Origin: Streptomyces griseoaurantiacus
GTDB lineage: Bacteria; Actinomycetota; Actinomycetes; Streptomycetales; Streptomycetaceae
NCBI GenBank assembly: GCA_014656015.1
Contig: BNBP01000025.1
Location: 1-64,000 of the forward strand
Reading direction: 5' to 3'
DNA length: 64,000 nt
Positions within the stretch are counted from its first letter, which is position 1. Every line of letters starts with the position of its first letter. Of this stretch, positions 25,365-35,632 are shown one piece after another. A model generated the notes under the pieces. That model was not told the DNA's origin, did no database searches, and was given only the letters and a program-made list of their open reading frames with translations. The translations under genes and the position numbers were made by a program.

Positions 25365-26384
25365 GTGTCGGGTATGTCGGCGGGCCGGTCGGCGATGCGG
25401 ATGGGACCCGCTGAGCTGGTGCAGGCGGCGGCCATGGCACGCCGCTTCTACCTCGAGGGCAAATCGAAGATCCAGATCGCCGAGGAGTTCGGCGTCAGCC
25501 GCTTCAAGGTGGCCCGGGTCCTGGAGACCGCCCTCGAACGGGATCTCGTGCGCATCGAGATCCGCGTCCCCGCGGAGCTGGACGCCGAGCGCTCCGACGC
25601 GCTGCGGGCCCGTTACGGTCTCCGGCACGCCGTCGTGGTGGAGTCCCCCGCCGACGTCGACGAGTCGCCCGACCCGGAGAACCTCGGCGAGGTCGCCGCG
25701 GACCTGCTGGGCGAACTGGTGACCGAGGGCGATGTGCTGGGGCTGGCCTGGGGCCGCTCCACCATCCACATGGCGGCCGCCCTCGACCGGCTGCCGCCGT
25801 GCACGGTCGTGCAGCTCACGGGGGTCTACGACGCCGGGACCGCGGAACGCGGCTCGGTGGAGGCCGTGCGGCGGGCCGCGCAGGTCTCCGGCGGGGACGC
25901 GCACCCCATCTACGCCCCGATGCTGCTGCCGGACGCGGCCACCGCGGCGGCGCTGCGGCACCAGACCGGGATCGCGCGGGCCTTCGAGTACTTCGACAAG
26001 GTCACCGTCGCCTGCGTCTCCATCGGTTCCTGGGAGGCGGGCATCTCCACGGTGCACGACATGCTCAGCGAGGAGGAGCGCTCGCACTACGCGACGCTCG
26101 GTGTGGCCGCGGAGATGTCCGCGCACCTCTTCGACGCCGAGGGGCGCCGGGTGGGACGTGACCTGGGGGAGCGCTGCATCACGGTCAAGGCCGACCAGCT
26201 CCGGCGCGTCCCCGAGGTCGTCGCGATCGCGGGCGGACAGCGCAAAGCGGCGGCGATCGACGCGGTGCTGCGCTCGGGACTGGTGACGAGCCTCGTCACC
26301 GACACCTCCGCCGCGGACGCGCTGATGACCGCGGGACCGGCCCCCAAACCGGCGCTGAGCCGCGCGGACCCCGACGGGGTGTGA
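25365..26384 (+). CDS. SorC/DeoR-type sugar-responsive transcriptional regulator
   Basis: 339 residues. An N-terminal helix-turn-helix (about 33-55, KSKIQIAEEFGVSRFKVARVL) is followed by the SorC sugar-phosphate-binding domain. Within it are GLAWGRST, LTGVYD and SIGSWEAGIS. Regulators of this family bind a phosphorylated sugar and act as tetramers. GTG 25365 is preferred because GAGGAG (25353-25358) lies six bases before it; ATG 25359 is too close and ATG 25374 too far. The GTG/CAC half-sites upstream (about 25333-25346) may be an operator. No sugar catabolic operon adjoins it. Confidence 0.88.
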   Translation: MSGMSAGRSAMRMGPAELVQAAAMARRFYLEGKSKIQIAEEFGVSRFKVARVLETALERDLVRIEIRVPAELDAERSDALRARYGLRHAVVVESPADVDESPDPENLGEVAADLLGELVTEGDVLGLAWGRSTIHMAAALDRLPPCTVVQLTGVYDAGTAERGSVEAVRRAAQVSGGDAHPIYAPMLLPDAATAAALRHQTGIARAFEYFDKVTVACVSIGSWEAGISTVHDMLSEEERSHYATLGVAAEMSAHLFDAEGRRVGRDLGERCITVKADQLRRVPEVVAIAGGQRKAAAIDAVLRSGLVTSLVTDTSAADALMTAGPAPKPALSRADPDGV

Positions 26385-28097
<1,713 letters not shown>

Positions 28098-28111
28098 GAC
28101 CGCGAGGACGT

Positions 28112-28129
28112 CCCCGGCTCCGGCCGGGG
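28112..28129 (+). terminator. Short hairpin after guaB1
   Basis: Arms 28112-28118 and 28123-28129 pair over 7 bp around a 4-base loop, 15 bases after the guaB1 stop. Confidence 0.5.
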
Positions 28130-28165
28130 GCGCCCCCTTCCCCGAGCAGAAGTGAACCGCCACCC

Positions 28166-28618
28166 GTGCTGAACGAACTCGACGAACGCATCGTGCACGC
28201 CCTCGCCGAGGACGCCCGGCGCTCCTACGCGGACATCGGGCACCTGGTCGGCCTGTCGGCCCCCGCCGTGAAGCGGCGCGTCGACCGGCTGCGCAGCACC
28301 GGTGCCATCACCGGCTTCACCGTCCGCGTGGACCCGGCGGCGCTCGGCTGGGAGACCGAGGGGTTCATCGAGCTGCACTGCCGGCGCAACACCTCGCCGG
28401 AGACCATCCGGCGAGGCCTCGAGCGGTACCAGGAGGTCGTGGCCGCGTCCACCGTCACCGGGGACGCGGACGCGGTCGTCCAGATCTTCGCCTCCGACAT
28501 GCGCCACTTCGAACGTGTGCTGGAACGGATCGCGGGGGAGCCCTTCGTGGAACGGACCAAGTCCGTCCTCGTGCTCTCCCCGCTGCTGCGCCGCTTCTCC
28601 TCGGGGGCACCGGCGTAG
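28166..28618 (+). CDS. Lrp/AsnC-family transcriptional regulator
   Basis: 150 residues. The N-terminal helix-turn-helix reads LDERIVHALAEDARRSYADIGHLVGLSAPAVKRRVDRL. A C-terminal RAM ligand-binding domain follows (VVAASTVTGDADAVVQIFA). Such proteins respond to amino acids. GTG 28166 is the first start fitting the family. It lies about 2 kb upstream of the predicted lysine monooxygenase pair on the same strand, with an MFS gene between, so lysine or its catabolites are possible effectors. That link is inference. Confidence 0.88.
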   Translation: MLNELDERIVHALAEDARRSYADIGHLVGLSAPAVKRRVDRLRSTGAITGFTVRVDPAALGWETEGFIELHCRRNTSPETIRRGLERYQEVVAASTVTGDADAVVQIFASDMRHFERVLERIAGEPFVERTKSVLVLSPLLRRFSSGAPA

Positions 28619-28819
28619 GGGTCCTCCCCACGCCGGGCCGGGCGTGAAATCCCGGCGACACCGCCCGCCCCGCCGGTCTACGCTCCCCGTATGACCTGGC
28701 GACATTGATACCCCGCCCGCGCCTCCCGAGGGCGACGGCCCGCCCACGCTTCCCGAGGGCCGCCCCGGACACCGCACGTCCACACGTCCGGTGTCCGACA
28801 TTCGACCTCGGGAAGGCCG

Positions 28820-30109
28820 ATGCCCTCTTCACCCGCGCCCGCCGGCGGTCCGCGGCGGCTCACGCGCACCCTCTACCGCTACGCGTTCCTCGACGAGTTC
28901 GTCCTCCTGTACCCGGTGTACGCACTGCTGTTCAGCGACACCGGACTCTCGGTCTGGCAAATCTCCTCCCTGTTCGCCCTCTGGTCCCTCACCGGCGTCG
29001 TCCTCGAGGTGCCCTCCGGCGCGCTGGCCGACGGAACCTCCCGGCGCCGGCTGCTCGTCCTCGCCCCGCTGCTCACCGCCACCGGCTTCGCCCTGTGGGT
29101 GCTGCTGCCCTCGTACGCCTCCTTCGCCGTCGGCTTCGTGCTGTGGGGCGCAGGGGGAGCGCTCGGCTCCGGCACCCTAGAAGCACTCGTCTACGAGGAA
29201 CTGCAGCGGCTCGGCGCCGCCGACCGCTACGCCGGGATCATGGGCCGGGCCCGCGCCTGCGGACTGGTGGCCGTCATGGCCGCGATGGCCCTCGCCGGAC
29301 CCGTGTTCGCCGGGGGCGGCTACCTCGCCGTCGGCGCGGCGAGCGTACTGACCTGCCTGCTCGCCGCGGCCACGGCGACCCGCCTCCCCGAGCACCGGGG
29401 GCCGGCCGCCGGCGTCAGAGGCTGGACCGCGACGCTGCGCGCCGGGCTCGCCGAGGCCCGCGACGACCGCTCCGTCCGCGGGGCGCTGCTGCTCGTCCCG
29501 GCCGTGACCTCCGTCTTCGAGGCGCTCGACGAGTACACCCCGCTGCTGGTGCGCGACACCGGCGTGGCCGACCGGACGGTGCCGTGGCTCCTGCTACTGG
29601 TCTGGGCCGGGGCCACCGCCGGGGGGCTGCTGGCCGGACCCGGGTCCCGGCTCGGCAGCCGCGGCCTCGCCGCACTGCTGGCGGGCGCCGCCTGCGCCCT
29701 GGCCCTGGGCGCCGCCTCGGGCAGCCCGGCCGGACTGGTCGGGATCGCCGCGGCCTTCGGCGGCTTCCAGCTCGCGGTCGTGCTCGCCGACGCGCGGCTC
29801 CAGCGGCGCCTCACGGACAGCCGCCGGGCCACCCTCACCTCGGTGGCGGGACTGGGCAGCTCCCTCACGACGGTCGCCGTGTACGCGGGGTACGGGGCGC
29901 TCGCCACGGCCGCCGGCCACGCCGCCGCCTTCACCTGGGGCGCGGCGCCGTACCTGCTGACGGCGGCCCTGCTGGCGCGGGCGGGCCGCCGCCCCTCCCG
30001 GCACGCGCGCAACGAATCGCCGGAAGCGGCCCGGGAGACGCAACGGAAGGCGCACCGGCGCGCAACGGCTCCGCCTTGTCCGCCCAAGTCGCCCGACCGT
30101 ACGGTCTAA
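28820..30109 (+). CDS. Major facilitator superfamily transporter
   Basis: 429 residues with about 12 hydrophobic segments. The first begins FLDEFVLLYPVYALLFSD, and an MFS motif A-like loop (GALADGTSRRRLLVLAPLL) follows the second helix. The C-terminal tail is hydrophilic. The substrate is unknown. Its place between an Lrp regulator and a predicted lysine catabolic pair, all on one strand, could mean amino acid or amine transport. The gap upstream (28619-28819) shows no gene. Confidence 0.85.
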   Translation: MPSSPAPAGGPRRLTRTLYRYAFLDEFVLLYPVYALLFSDTGLSVWQISSLFALWSLTGVVLEVPSGALADGTSRRRLLVLAPLLTATGFALWVLLPSYASFAVGFVLWGAGGALGSGTLEALVYEELQRLGAADRYAGIMGRARACGLVAVMAAMALAGPVFAGGGYLAVGAASVLTCLLAAATATRLPEHRGPAAGVRGWTATLRAGLAEARDDRSVRGALLLVPAVTSVFEALDEYTPLLVRDTGVADRTVPWLLLLVWAGATAGGLLAGPGSRLGSRGLAALLAGAACALALGAASGSPAGLVGIAAAFGGFQLAVVLADARLQRRLTDSRRATLTSVAGLGSSLTTVAVYAGYGALATAAGHAAAFTWGAAPYLLTAALLARAGRRPSRHARNESPEAARETQRKAHRRATAPPCPPKSPDRTV

Positions 30110-30149
30110 GCGATCCCCGACCCCCCTCCGTACCCGGTGAGGACCCCGC

Positions 30150-30941
30150 ATGCGCACCGCCCTGCTCCAGAGCTCCGGCCGCCCCGGCTCCGTCGTCGAG
30201 AACCTGAAGGTCCTCGACGAGGCCGCGGGCCGTGCCGCCGCCGCGGGCGCCGGGCTGCTCGTCACGCCGGAACTGTTCCTCACCGGGTACGCGATCGGCG
30301 AGGACCTCGCCCGGCTCGCCGAGCCCGCCGACGGCGAGGCCGCCGACGAGGTCGCCGAGACCGCCGCCCGCCACGGACTCGCCCTCGCCTACGGCTATCC
30401 CGAACGGGCGCCGGAGGGCACGGTCTTCAACTCCGTCCAGCTCGTCACCGCCGAGGGCGCCCGGCTCGCCAACTACCGCAAGACCCACCTCTACGGCGGC
30501 TTCGAGCGCGCGCACTTCACCCCCGGCGAGCGACACATCGTCCAGGCCGAGCTGGGCGGCCTCACCGTCGGCCTGATGATCTGCTACGACGTGGAGTTCC
30601 CGGAGAACGTGCGCGCCCACGCCCTGGCCGGCACCGACCTGCTGCTCGTGCCGACGGCGCAACTGCACCCCTTCGAGTTCGTCGCCGAGTCCCTCGTGCC
30701 GGTGCGCGCCTTCGAGAACCAGATGTACGTGGCCTACGTCAACCGGGTCGGCCAGGAGGGCGAGTTCGAGTTCGTCGGCCTCTCCACGCTCGCCGGACCC
30801 GACGGCACCGCCCGCGCCCGGGCCGGCCGGACGGAGGAACTGCTCCTCGCCGACGTGGACCCCGCCCTCCTCGCCGCCTCCCGCGAGGCCAACCCCTATC
30901 TGCGGGACCGCCGCCCGGGTCTCTACGGCACGCCCGCCTGA
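30150..30941 (+). CDS. davA: 5-aminovaleramidase-like carbon-nitrogen hydrolase (DavA-like)
   Basis: 263 residues of the nitrilase superfamily with the catalytic triad Glu41 (TPELFLTGY), Lys111 (NYRKTHLYG) and Cys145 (MICYDVEFPEN). Remembered P. putida DavA is similar along the whole length, including YGYPER, NSVQL and ENQMYVAYVN. DavA hydrolyses 5-aminovaleramide to 5-aminovalerate. The next gene resembles DavB, which produces that amide, and the pairing strengthens the call. Other nitrilase-family amidases remain possible. Confidence 0.78.
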   Translation: MRTALLQSSGRPGSVVENLKVLDEAAGRAAAAGAGLLVTPELFLTGYAIGEDLARLAEPADGEAADEVAETAARHGLALAYGYPERAPEGTVFNSVQLVTAEGARLANYRKTHLYGGFERAHFTPGERHIVQAELGGLTVGLMICYDVEFPENVRAHALAGTDLLLVPTAQLHPFEFVAESLVPVRAFENQMYVAYVNRVGQEGEFEFVGLSTLAGPDGTARARAGRTEELLLADVDPALLAASREANPYLRDRRPGLYGTPA

Positions 30942-31025
30942 CCCGCGTCCCCTTCCCCCCGTTTCCCCCCGTTTCCCTCCGTGACCCCCGCTCTCCCGTA
31001 CCACCCGTGCAAGGAGCCGTACCCC

Positions 31026-32723
31026 ATGACGTCCACCGTGCCCAACGCGATCGAGCAGCCCGAGGGGCAGCAGCCGCCGATCACCATGTTCGGCCCGGAC
31101 TTCCCGTACGCCTACGACGACTTCCTCGCCCACCCCGCCGGTCTCGGCCAGGTCCCCGCGACCGAGCACGGCACCGAGATCGCCGTCATCGGCGGTGGAC
31201 TGTCCGGCATCGTCGCCGCCTACGAGCTGATGAAGATGGGCCTCAAGCCCGTGGTGTACGAGGCGGACCGGATCGGCGGCCGGCTGCGCACGGTGGGCTT
31301 CGAGGGCTGCGACCCCTCGCTGACCGCCGAGATGGGCGCGATGCGCTTCCCCCCGTCCTCCACGGCGCTGCAGCACTACATCGACCTGGTCGGCCTCGAG
31401 ACCCGGCCGTTCCCGAACCCCCTCGCGGAGGCCACCCCGTCGACCGTCGTCGACCTCAAGGGCGAGTCCCACTACGCCGAGACCATGGACGATCTGCCAC
31501 AGGTCTACCGGGACGTGGCCGAGGCATGGGCCCGCTGCCTGGAGGAGGGCGCCGACTTCTCCGACATGAACCGCGCCCTGCGCGAGCGGGACGTGCCGCG
31601 CATCCGCGAGGTCTGGTCGCGGCTCGTCGAGAAGCTCGACAACCAGACCTTCTACGGCTTCCTCTGCGACTCCGACGCCTTCTCCTCCTTCCGCCACCGC
31701 GAGATCTTCGGCCAGGTCGGCTTCGGCACCGGCGGCTGGGACACCGACTTCCCCAACTCCATCCTGGAGATCCTCCGCGTCGTCTACACCGAGGCCGACG
31801 ACCACCACCGCGGCATCGTCGGCGGTTCCCAGCAGCTGCCGCTGCGGCTGTGGGAGCGCGAGCCGGGCAAGATCGTCCACTGGCCGTACGGCACCTCGCT
31901 GAAGTCCCTGCACGTCGACGGCGCCCCGCGCCCCGCCGTGACCCGCCTGCACCGCACGGCCGGCAACCGCATCACCGTCACCGACGCGCACGGAGACATC
32001 CGCACCTACCGGGCGGCGGTCTTCACCGCCCAGTCCTGGATGCTGCTCTCGAAGATCGACTGCGACGACTCGCTCTTCCCGATCGACCACTGGACGGCGA
32101 TCGAGCGCACCCACTACATGGAGTCCTCCAAGCTGTTCGTCCCCGTCGACCGGCCGTTCTGGCTCGACAAGGACGCGCGCACGGGCCGAGACGTCATGTC
32201 GATGACGCTCACCGACCGCATGACGCGCGGCACCTACCTCCTCGACGACGGCCCCGACAGGCCGGCCGTCATCTGCCTCTCCTACACCTGGTGCGACGAC
32301 AGCCTGAAGTGGCTGCCGCTGTCGGCGAACGAGCGGATGGAGGTCATGCTGAAGTCGCTCGGCGAGATCTATCCCGGCGTCGACATCCGCAAGCACGTCA
32401 TCGGCAGCCCGGTCACCGTCTCCTGGGAGAACGAGCCCTACTTCATGGGCGCGTTCAAGGCCAACCTGCCCGGCCACTACCGCTACCAGCGCCGCCTGTT
32501 CACCCACTTCGTGCAGGACTGGCTGCCCGCGGACAAGCGCGGCATCTTCCTCGCCGGCGACGACATCTCCTGGACGGCGGGCTGGGCCGAGGGCGCGGTG
32601 CAGACCGCGCTCAACGCGGTCTGGGGCGTCATGCACCACCTGGGCGGCACGACCGACCCGACCAACCCCGGGCCGGGGGACGTGTACGAGGAGATCGCGC
32701 CGGTGGAACTGCCGGAGGACTGA
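31026..32723 (+). CDS. davB: L-lysine 2-monooxygenase-like flavoprotein (DavB-like)
   Basis: 565 residues of the flavin amine oxidase family. The FAD-binding motif is GGGLSG (56-61) followed by VVYEADRIGGRLRT. The C terminus has IFLAGDDISWTAGWAEGAVQTALNAVWG. The N-terminal FGPDFPYAYDD and AHPAGLG, and segments such as FGQVGFGTGGWDTDFPNS, match my recollection of P. putida DavB closely. DavB converts lysine to 5-aminovaleramide with oxygen. Tryptophan or phenylalanine 2-monooxygenases are related alternatives. ATG 31026 has AAGGAG 10 bases upstream. davA lies 84 bases before it, so the pair forms a likely operon. Confidence 0.82.
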   Translation: MTSTVPNAIEQPEGQQPPITMFGPDFPYAYDDFLAHPAGLGQVPATEHGTEIAVIGGGLSGIVAAYELMKMGLKPVVYEADRIGGRLRTVGFEGCDPSLTAEMGAMRFPPSSTALQHYIDLVGLETRPFPNPLAEATPSTVVDLKGESHYAETMDDLPQVYRDVAEAWARCLEEGADFSDMNRALRERDVPRIREVWSRLVEKLDNQTFYGFLCDSDAFSSFRHREIFGQVGFGTGGWDTDFPNSILEILRVVYTEADDHHRGIVGGSQQLPLRLWEREPGKIVHWPYGTSLKSLHVDGAPRPAVTRLHRTAGNRITVTDAHGDIRTYRAAVFTAQSWMLLSKIDCDDSLFPIDHWTAIERTHYMESSKLFVPVDRPFWLDKDARTGRDVMSMTLTDRMTRGTYLLDDGPDRPAVICLSYTWCDDSLKWLPLSANERMEVMLKSLGEIYPGVDIRKHVIGSPVTVSWENEPYFMGAFKANLPGHYRYQRRLFTHFVQDWLPADKRGIFLAGDDISWTAGWAEGAVQTALNAVWGVMHHLGGTTDPTNPGPGDVYEEIAPVELPED

Positions 32724-32753
32724 GGGGCTCCGCCTCGGCGTCCCCCGGAGGCC

Positions 32754-33497
32754 TCAGCGGGCGCCGGGGTCCCACCGTCCCAGCGGGGTGAGCAGCATGC
32801 GGCTCGCCAGGCCCACCACCGCGTCCAGCCGGGCGGCGAACTCCCGGGCCAGTTCCGGCAGTCCGCGCAGCGCCCACAGCGCACGGGCCGAGGACCAGCC
32901 GGCCTCCCGGGCCCGCTCCAGGCTCCACGAGCCCAGCAGATGCGTCAGCGGGTCGGCGACCTGGAGCAGGTCGGGGCCGGGCATCAGCTCCTCGCGGATA
33001 CGTTCCTCCATCGCGAGGAGCACGTCGCCGACGCGTTCGAAGTCGTCCTCCAGATCCTCGGGCTCGCAGCCGAGCACCTGGCAGGCGTCCACCACGGCCA
33101 GGGCGAGGTCGTGCCCGATGTGCGCGTTGATCCCCGCGAGGGCGAACTGCAGCGGGCGTACGCCCGGGTGCCGGCGGAACTGGAACAGCGGACGCCAGCA
33201 CGCGGGCACCGGTCCGCGCTCGGCCACCGTCAGGTACCGCTCGGCGAACCGGACGTCCAGCGTGCTCGCGCCCCTGCGGTCCGTGAACTCCCCGGCCTCG
33301 AGGCGCCGGTCCATCTCCTCGGTGACCGCCAGATAGACGCGGTTGAACACCCCCACCCCGTCCCACTCCGGCCAGGCCGCGCCCAGCGCCCGCATACGGG
33401 CGACCACCGCGTCGACGTCGCCGGCGCCGCCGCTGCCACCACCGCTGACAACGCCACCACCGCCGACACCGGCCAAGGACTCCCGCGACCACACCAT
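32754..33497 (-). CDS. DUF5995 family protein
   Basis: 247 residues. A glycine-rich, low-complexity N terminus (about 1-30) is followed by a helical domain. Conserved segments are FNRVYLAVTEEMDRRL, DVRFAERYL, ACWRPLFQFRRHPGVRPLQFALAGINAHIGHDLALAVVD and the late WSLERAR, which mark the DUF5995 family. The His-rich motif NAHIGHD suggests a metal or catalytic site, but no function is established. The start at ATG 33497 has only a weak ribosome binding site. It converges with davB across a 30-base gap. Confidence 0.82.
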   Translation of the reverse strand: MVWSRESLAGVGGGGVVSGGGSGGAGDVDAVVARMRALGAAWPEWDGVGVFNRVYLAVTEEMDRRLEAGEFTDRRGASTLDVRFAERYLTVAERGPVPACWRPLFQFRRHPGVRPLQFALAGINAHIGHDLALAVVDACQVLGCEPEDLEDDFERVGDVLLAMEERIREELMPGPDLLQVADPLTHLLGSWSLERAREAGWSSARALWALRGLPELAREFAARLDAVVGLASRMLLTPLGRWDPGAR

Positions 33498-33704
33498 CCC
33501 CGCAGCGTCCCAGCCCACCCGCCTCCGGCACCGCATGGGCCGAGGGCATTCCCCACAACGGGGGACGCGAGGGTGGAGCGGGGCGGTGACGCCTGGAGGG
33601 TGCGGCGCCGGGTCTTCCGGCAGGTGGTCGGTGCCTCGGTGGTCCGGTCGGGCGAACGTGCGACCTATATTTTCTTGCGGTACCGAACGAACGGAGTGTG
33701 CTTG

Positions 33705-35090
33705 ATGTCGGGTTTTGGTTGGAAGCTGCACGGCGACGGACGCCGCCTGGAAGCGGGTGAGGTCGTCCGGCCGGGGGAGCGGCTCACCTGGACCCGCACC
33801 ATCGGGCTGGGCGCTCAGCATGTCGTGTCGATGATCGGCGCGTGTTTCGTCGCCCCCGTGCTCATGGGGCTCAACCCGAGCCTCGGCCTGATGGCCTCGG
33901 GTGTGGCGACGCTGATGTTCCTCGTGATCACGCGCGGAAGGGTGCCCAGCTACCTGGGGTCCTCGCTCTCCTTCGTCGGCGTGGCGGCGGTCATCGGCAG
34001 CCAGGGCGGAGGGCCGGCCGAGCTGACCGGTGCCCTCTTCGTCGTGGGTCTCGCGCTCGCCGTGGTCGGCGTGGTGATCCGCTTCCTCGGCTCCCGGGTG
34101 ATCCACGCCGTACTGCCCCCGGCCGTGACGGGGGCCGTGGTCATGCTGATCGGCTTCAACCTGGCTCCGGTGGCCGCCTCGACCTACTGGCCGCAGGACC
34201 AGTGGTCGGCGCTGGCCACGATGGGGTTCACCGGCCTGGCCCTGGTGGTGCTGCGCGGCTTCTGGTCGCGCATCGCGATCTTCCTCGGGCTCGTGTTCGG
34301 GTACCTGCTCTCCTGGGTGCTGGACCTGACCGCGGGGAAGATCCACTCGGTGGACGGCAGCGGCAAGGTGACGGACCACCTGCGCCTGGACCTGACGTCG
34401 GTCGAGCAGGCCGCCTGGGTCGGCTTCCCCGATCTGCACGCGCCCGCGTTCAGCTCCTCGGCGATCATCGTGGCCCTGCCGGTCCTGATCGCCCTGGTCG
34501 CGGAGAACACCGGCCACATCAAGGCCGTGGGCGAGATGACGGGTGACTCGCTGGACGACGAGCTGGGCACGGCCATCATGGCGGACGGCGCCGCCTCCAT
34601 GGTCTCGACGGTCGCCGGCGGTCCGGCCACCACCACGTACGCGGAGAACATCGGCGTCATGGCCGCGACCCGCGTGTACTCGACCGCCGCCTACATGTGC
34701 GCGGCGCTCTTCGCCCTGCTCTTCGGGCTCTGCCCGAAGTTCGGCGCCTTCGTCGCGGCGATCCCCGGAGGCGTCCTCGGCGGCATCACCGTGATCCTCT
34801 ACGGCATGATCGGGCTGCTCGGGGCCCAGATCTGGATCCGCAACAAGGTCGACTTCGGTCAGCCGCTGAACCTCATCCCGGCGGCCGCGGGGCTCATCGT
34901 GGGCATCGGCGGCGTGAGCCTGAAGATCTCCGACAACTTCGAGCTCAGCGGCATCGCGCTCGGCACCCTGCTGGTGCTGGCCGGCTACCACTGCCTGCGC
35001 TGGCTCTCCAAGGCGGCGGGCACGTACCAGCCCGCGCTGCTGGACGGCGGTCTGACCGAGTACGACGAGGAGGAGGGTCCGCGGGAATAG
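33705..35090 (+). CDS. NCS2-family nucleobase (uracil/xanthine) permease
   Basis: 461 residues with about 14 membrane segments, beginning GLGAQHVVSMIGACFVAPVLMG. The NCS2 signature QxHxxS-like AQHVVS is at helix 1. The conserved acidic helix 8 region reads VALVAENTGHIKAVGEMTG, and the helix 10 region GGPATTTYAENIGVMAATRV. The substrate is probably uracil or a purine; members next to pyr genes are usually uracil importers, but this one stands alone. ATG 33705 has ACGGAG about 10 bases upstream. A TATATT at 33666-33671 may be its -10 box. Confidence 0.93.
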   Translation: MSGFGWKLHGDGRRLEAGEVVRPGERLTWTRTIGLGAQHVVSMIGACFVAPVLMGLNPSLGLMASGVATLMFLVITRGRVPSYLGSSLSFVGVAAVIGSQGGGPAELTGALFVVGLALAVVGVVIRFLGSRVIHAVLPPAVTGAVVMLIGFNLAPVAASTYWPQDQWSALATMGFTGLALVVLRGFWSRIAIFLGLVFGYLLSWVLDLTAGKIHSVDGSGKVTDHLRLDLTSVEQAAWVGFPDLHAPAFSSSAIIVALPVLIALVAENTGHIKAVGEMTGDSLDDELGTAIMADGAASMVSTVAGGPATTTYAENIGVMAATRVYSTAAYMCAALFALLFGLCPKFGAFVAAIPGGVLGGITVILYGMIGLLGAQIWIRNKVDFGQPLNLIPAAAGLIVGIGGVSLKISDNFELSGIALGTLLVLAGYHCLRWLSKAAGTYQPALLDGGLTEYDEEEGPRE

Positions 35091-35167
35091 GCCGCACGGC
35101 GGGTCTGTCTGAGCGGACGCTTAGTATGGGAAGGTCCGCGCACCCCGCCCTTCTCCAGGAGCCCCCC

Positions 35168-35632
35168 GTGACCGCCGAAGCCCCAGCCGCGCCCGCACTG
35201 TCGTACGGGCGGCTGGTTCCCGTCACCGTCCACTTCGACGACCTCGACGCCCTCGGGCTGCTGCACAACGCCCGCTACCCCCTCATGGTCGAGCGCGCCT
35301 GGGGCGAGCTGTGGCGGGAGTACGGCTTCGGCGGGTACGAGGGGGACTGGGAGGCCGCCGGTGACGCCTGCAACGCCGTGCGGGAGCTGCGGATCGGCTA
35401 CGAGGCGCCGGTGAGCCGCCCCGGCGTCTACGCCGTGCACCTGTGGCTGGAGCGGCTCGGCACCACCGGGCTGACCTACGGGTTCCGCTTCTGCTCGGCG
35501 GACGGGACCGTGACGTACGCCCGCGGCAGCCGGGTCCTGGTGCGGCTGGACCCGGTGACGCTGCGGCCCGCGCCGTGGAGCGAGCCGTTCAGGGCCGTGG
35601 GTCGGGAACTGCTGCACCCGGACCGCCGCTGA
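35168..35632 (+). CDS. Hotdog-fold acyl-CoA thioesterase (4HBT type)
   Basis: 154 residues. The motif HFDDLDALGLLHNARYPLMVERA matches the 4-hydroxybenzoyl-CoA thioesterase family, where the acidic residue and the N-x-x-Y turn surround the thioester. It should hydrolyse an acyl-CoA; the substrate is unknown. GTG 35168 is set by AGGAG at 35157-35161. Upstream lie TAGTAT (35122-35127), a possible -10 box, and the imperfect palindrome CTGAGCG-GA-CGCTTAG (35110-35125). The 3' end overlaps the convergent MFS gene by 44 bases. Confidence 0.87.
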   Translation: MTAEAPAAPALSYGRLVPVTVHFDDLDALGLLHNARYPLMVERAWGELWREYGFGGYEGDWEAAGDACNAVRELRIGYEAPVSRPGVYAVHLWLERLGTTGLTYGFRFCSADGTVTYARGSRVLVRLDPVTLRPAPWSEPFRAVGRELLHPDRR

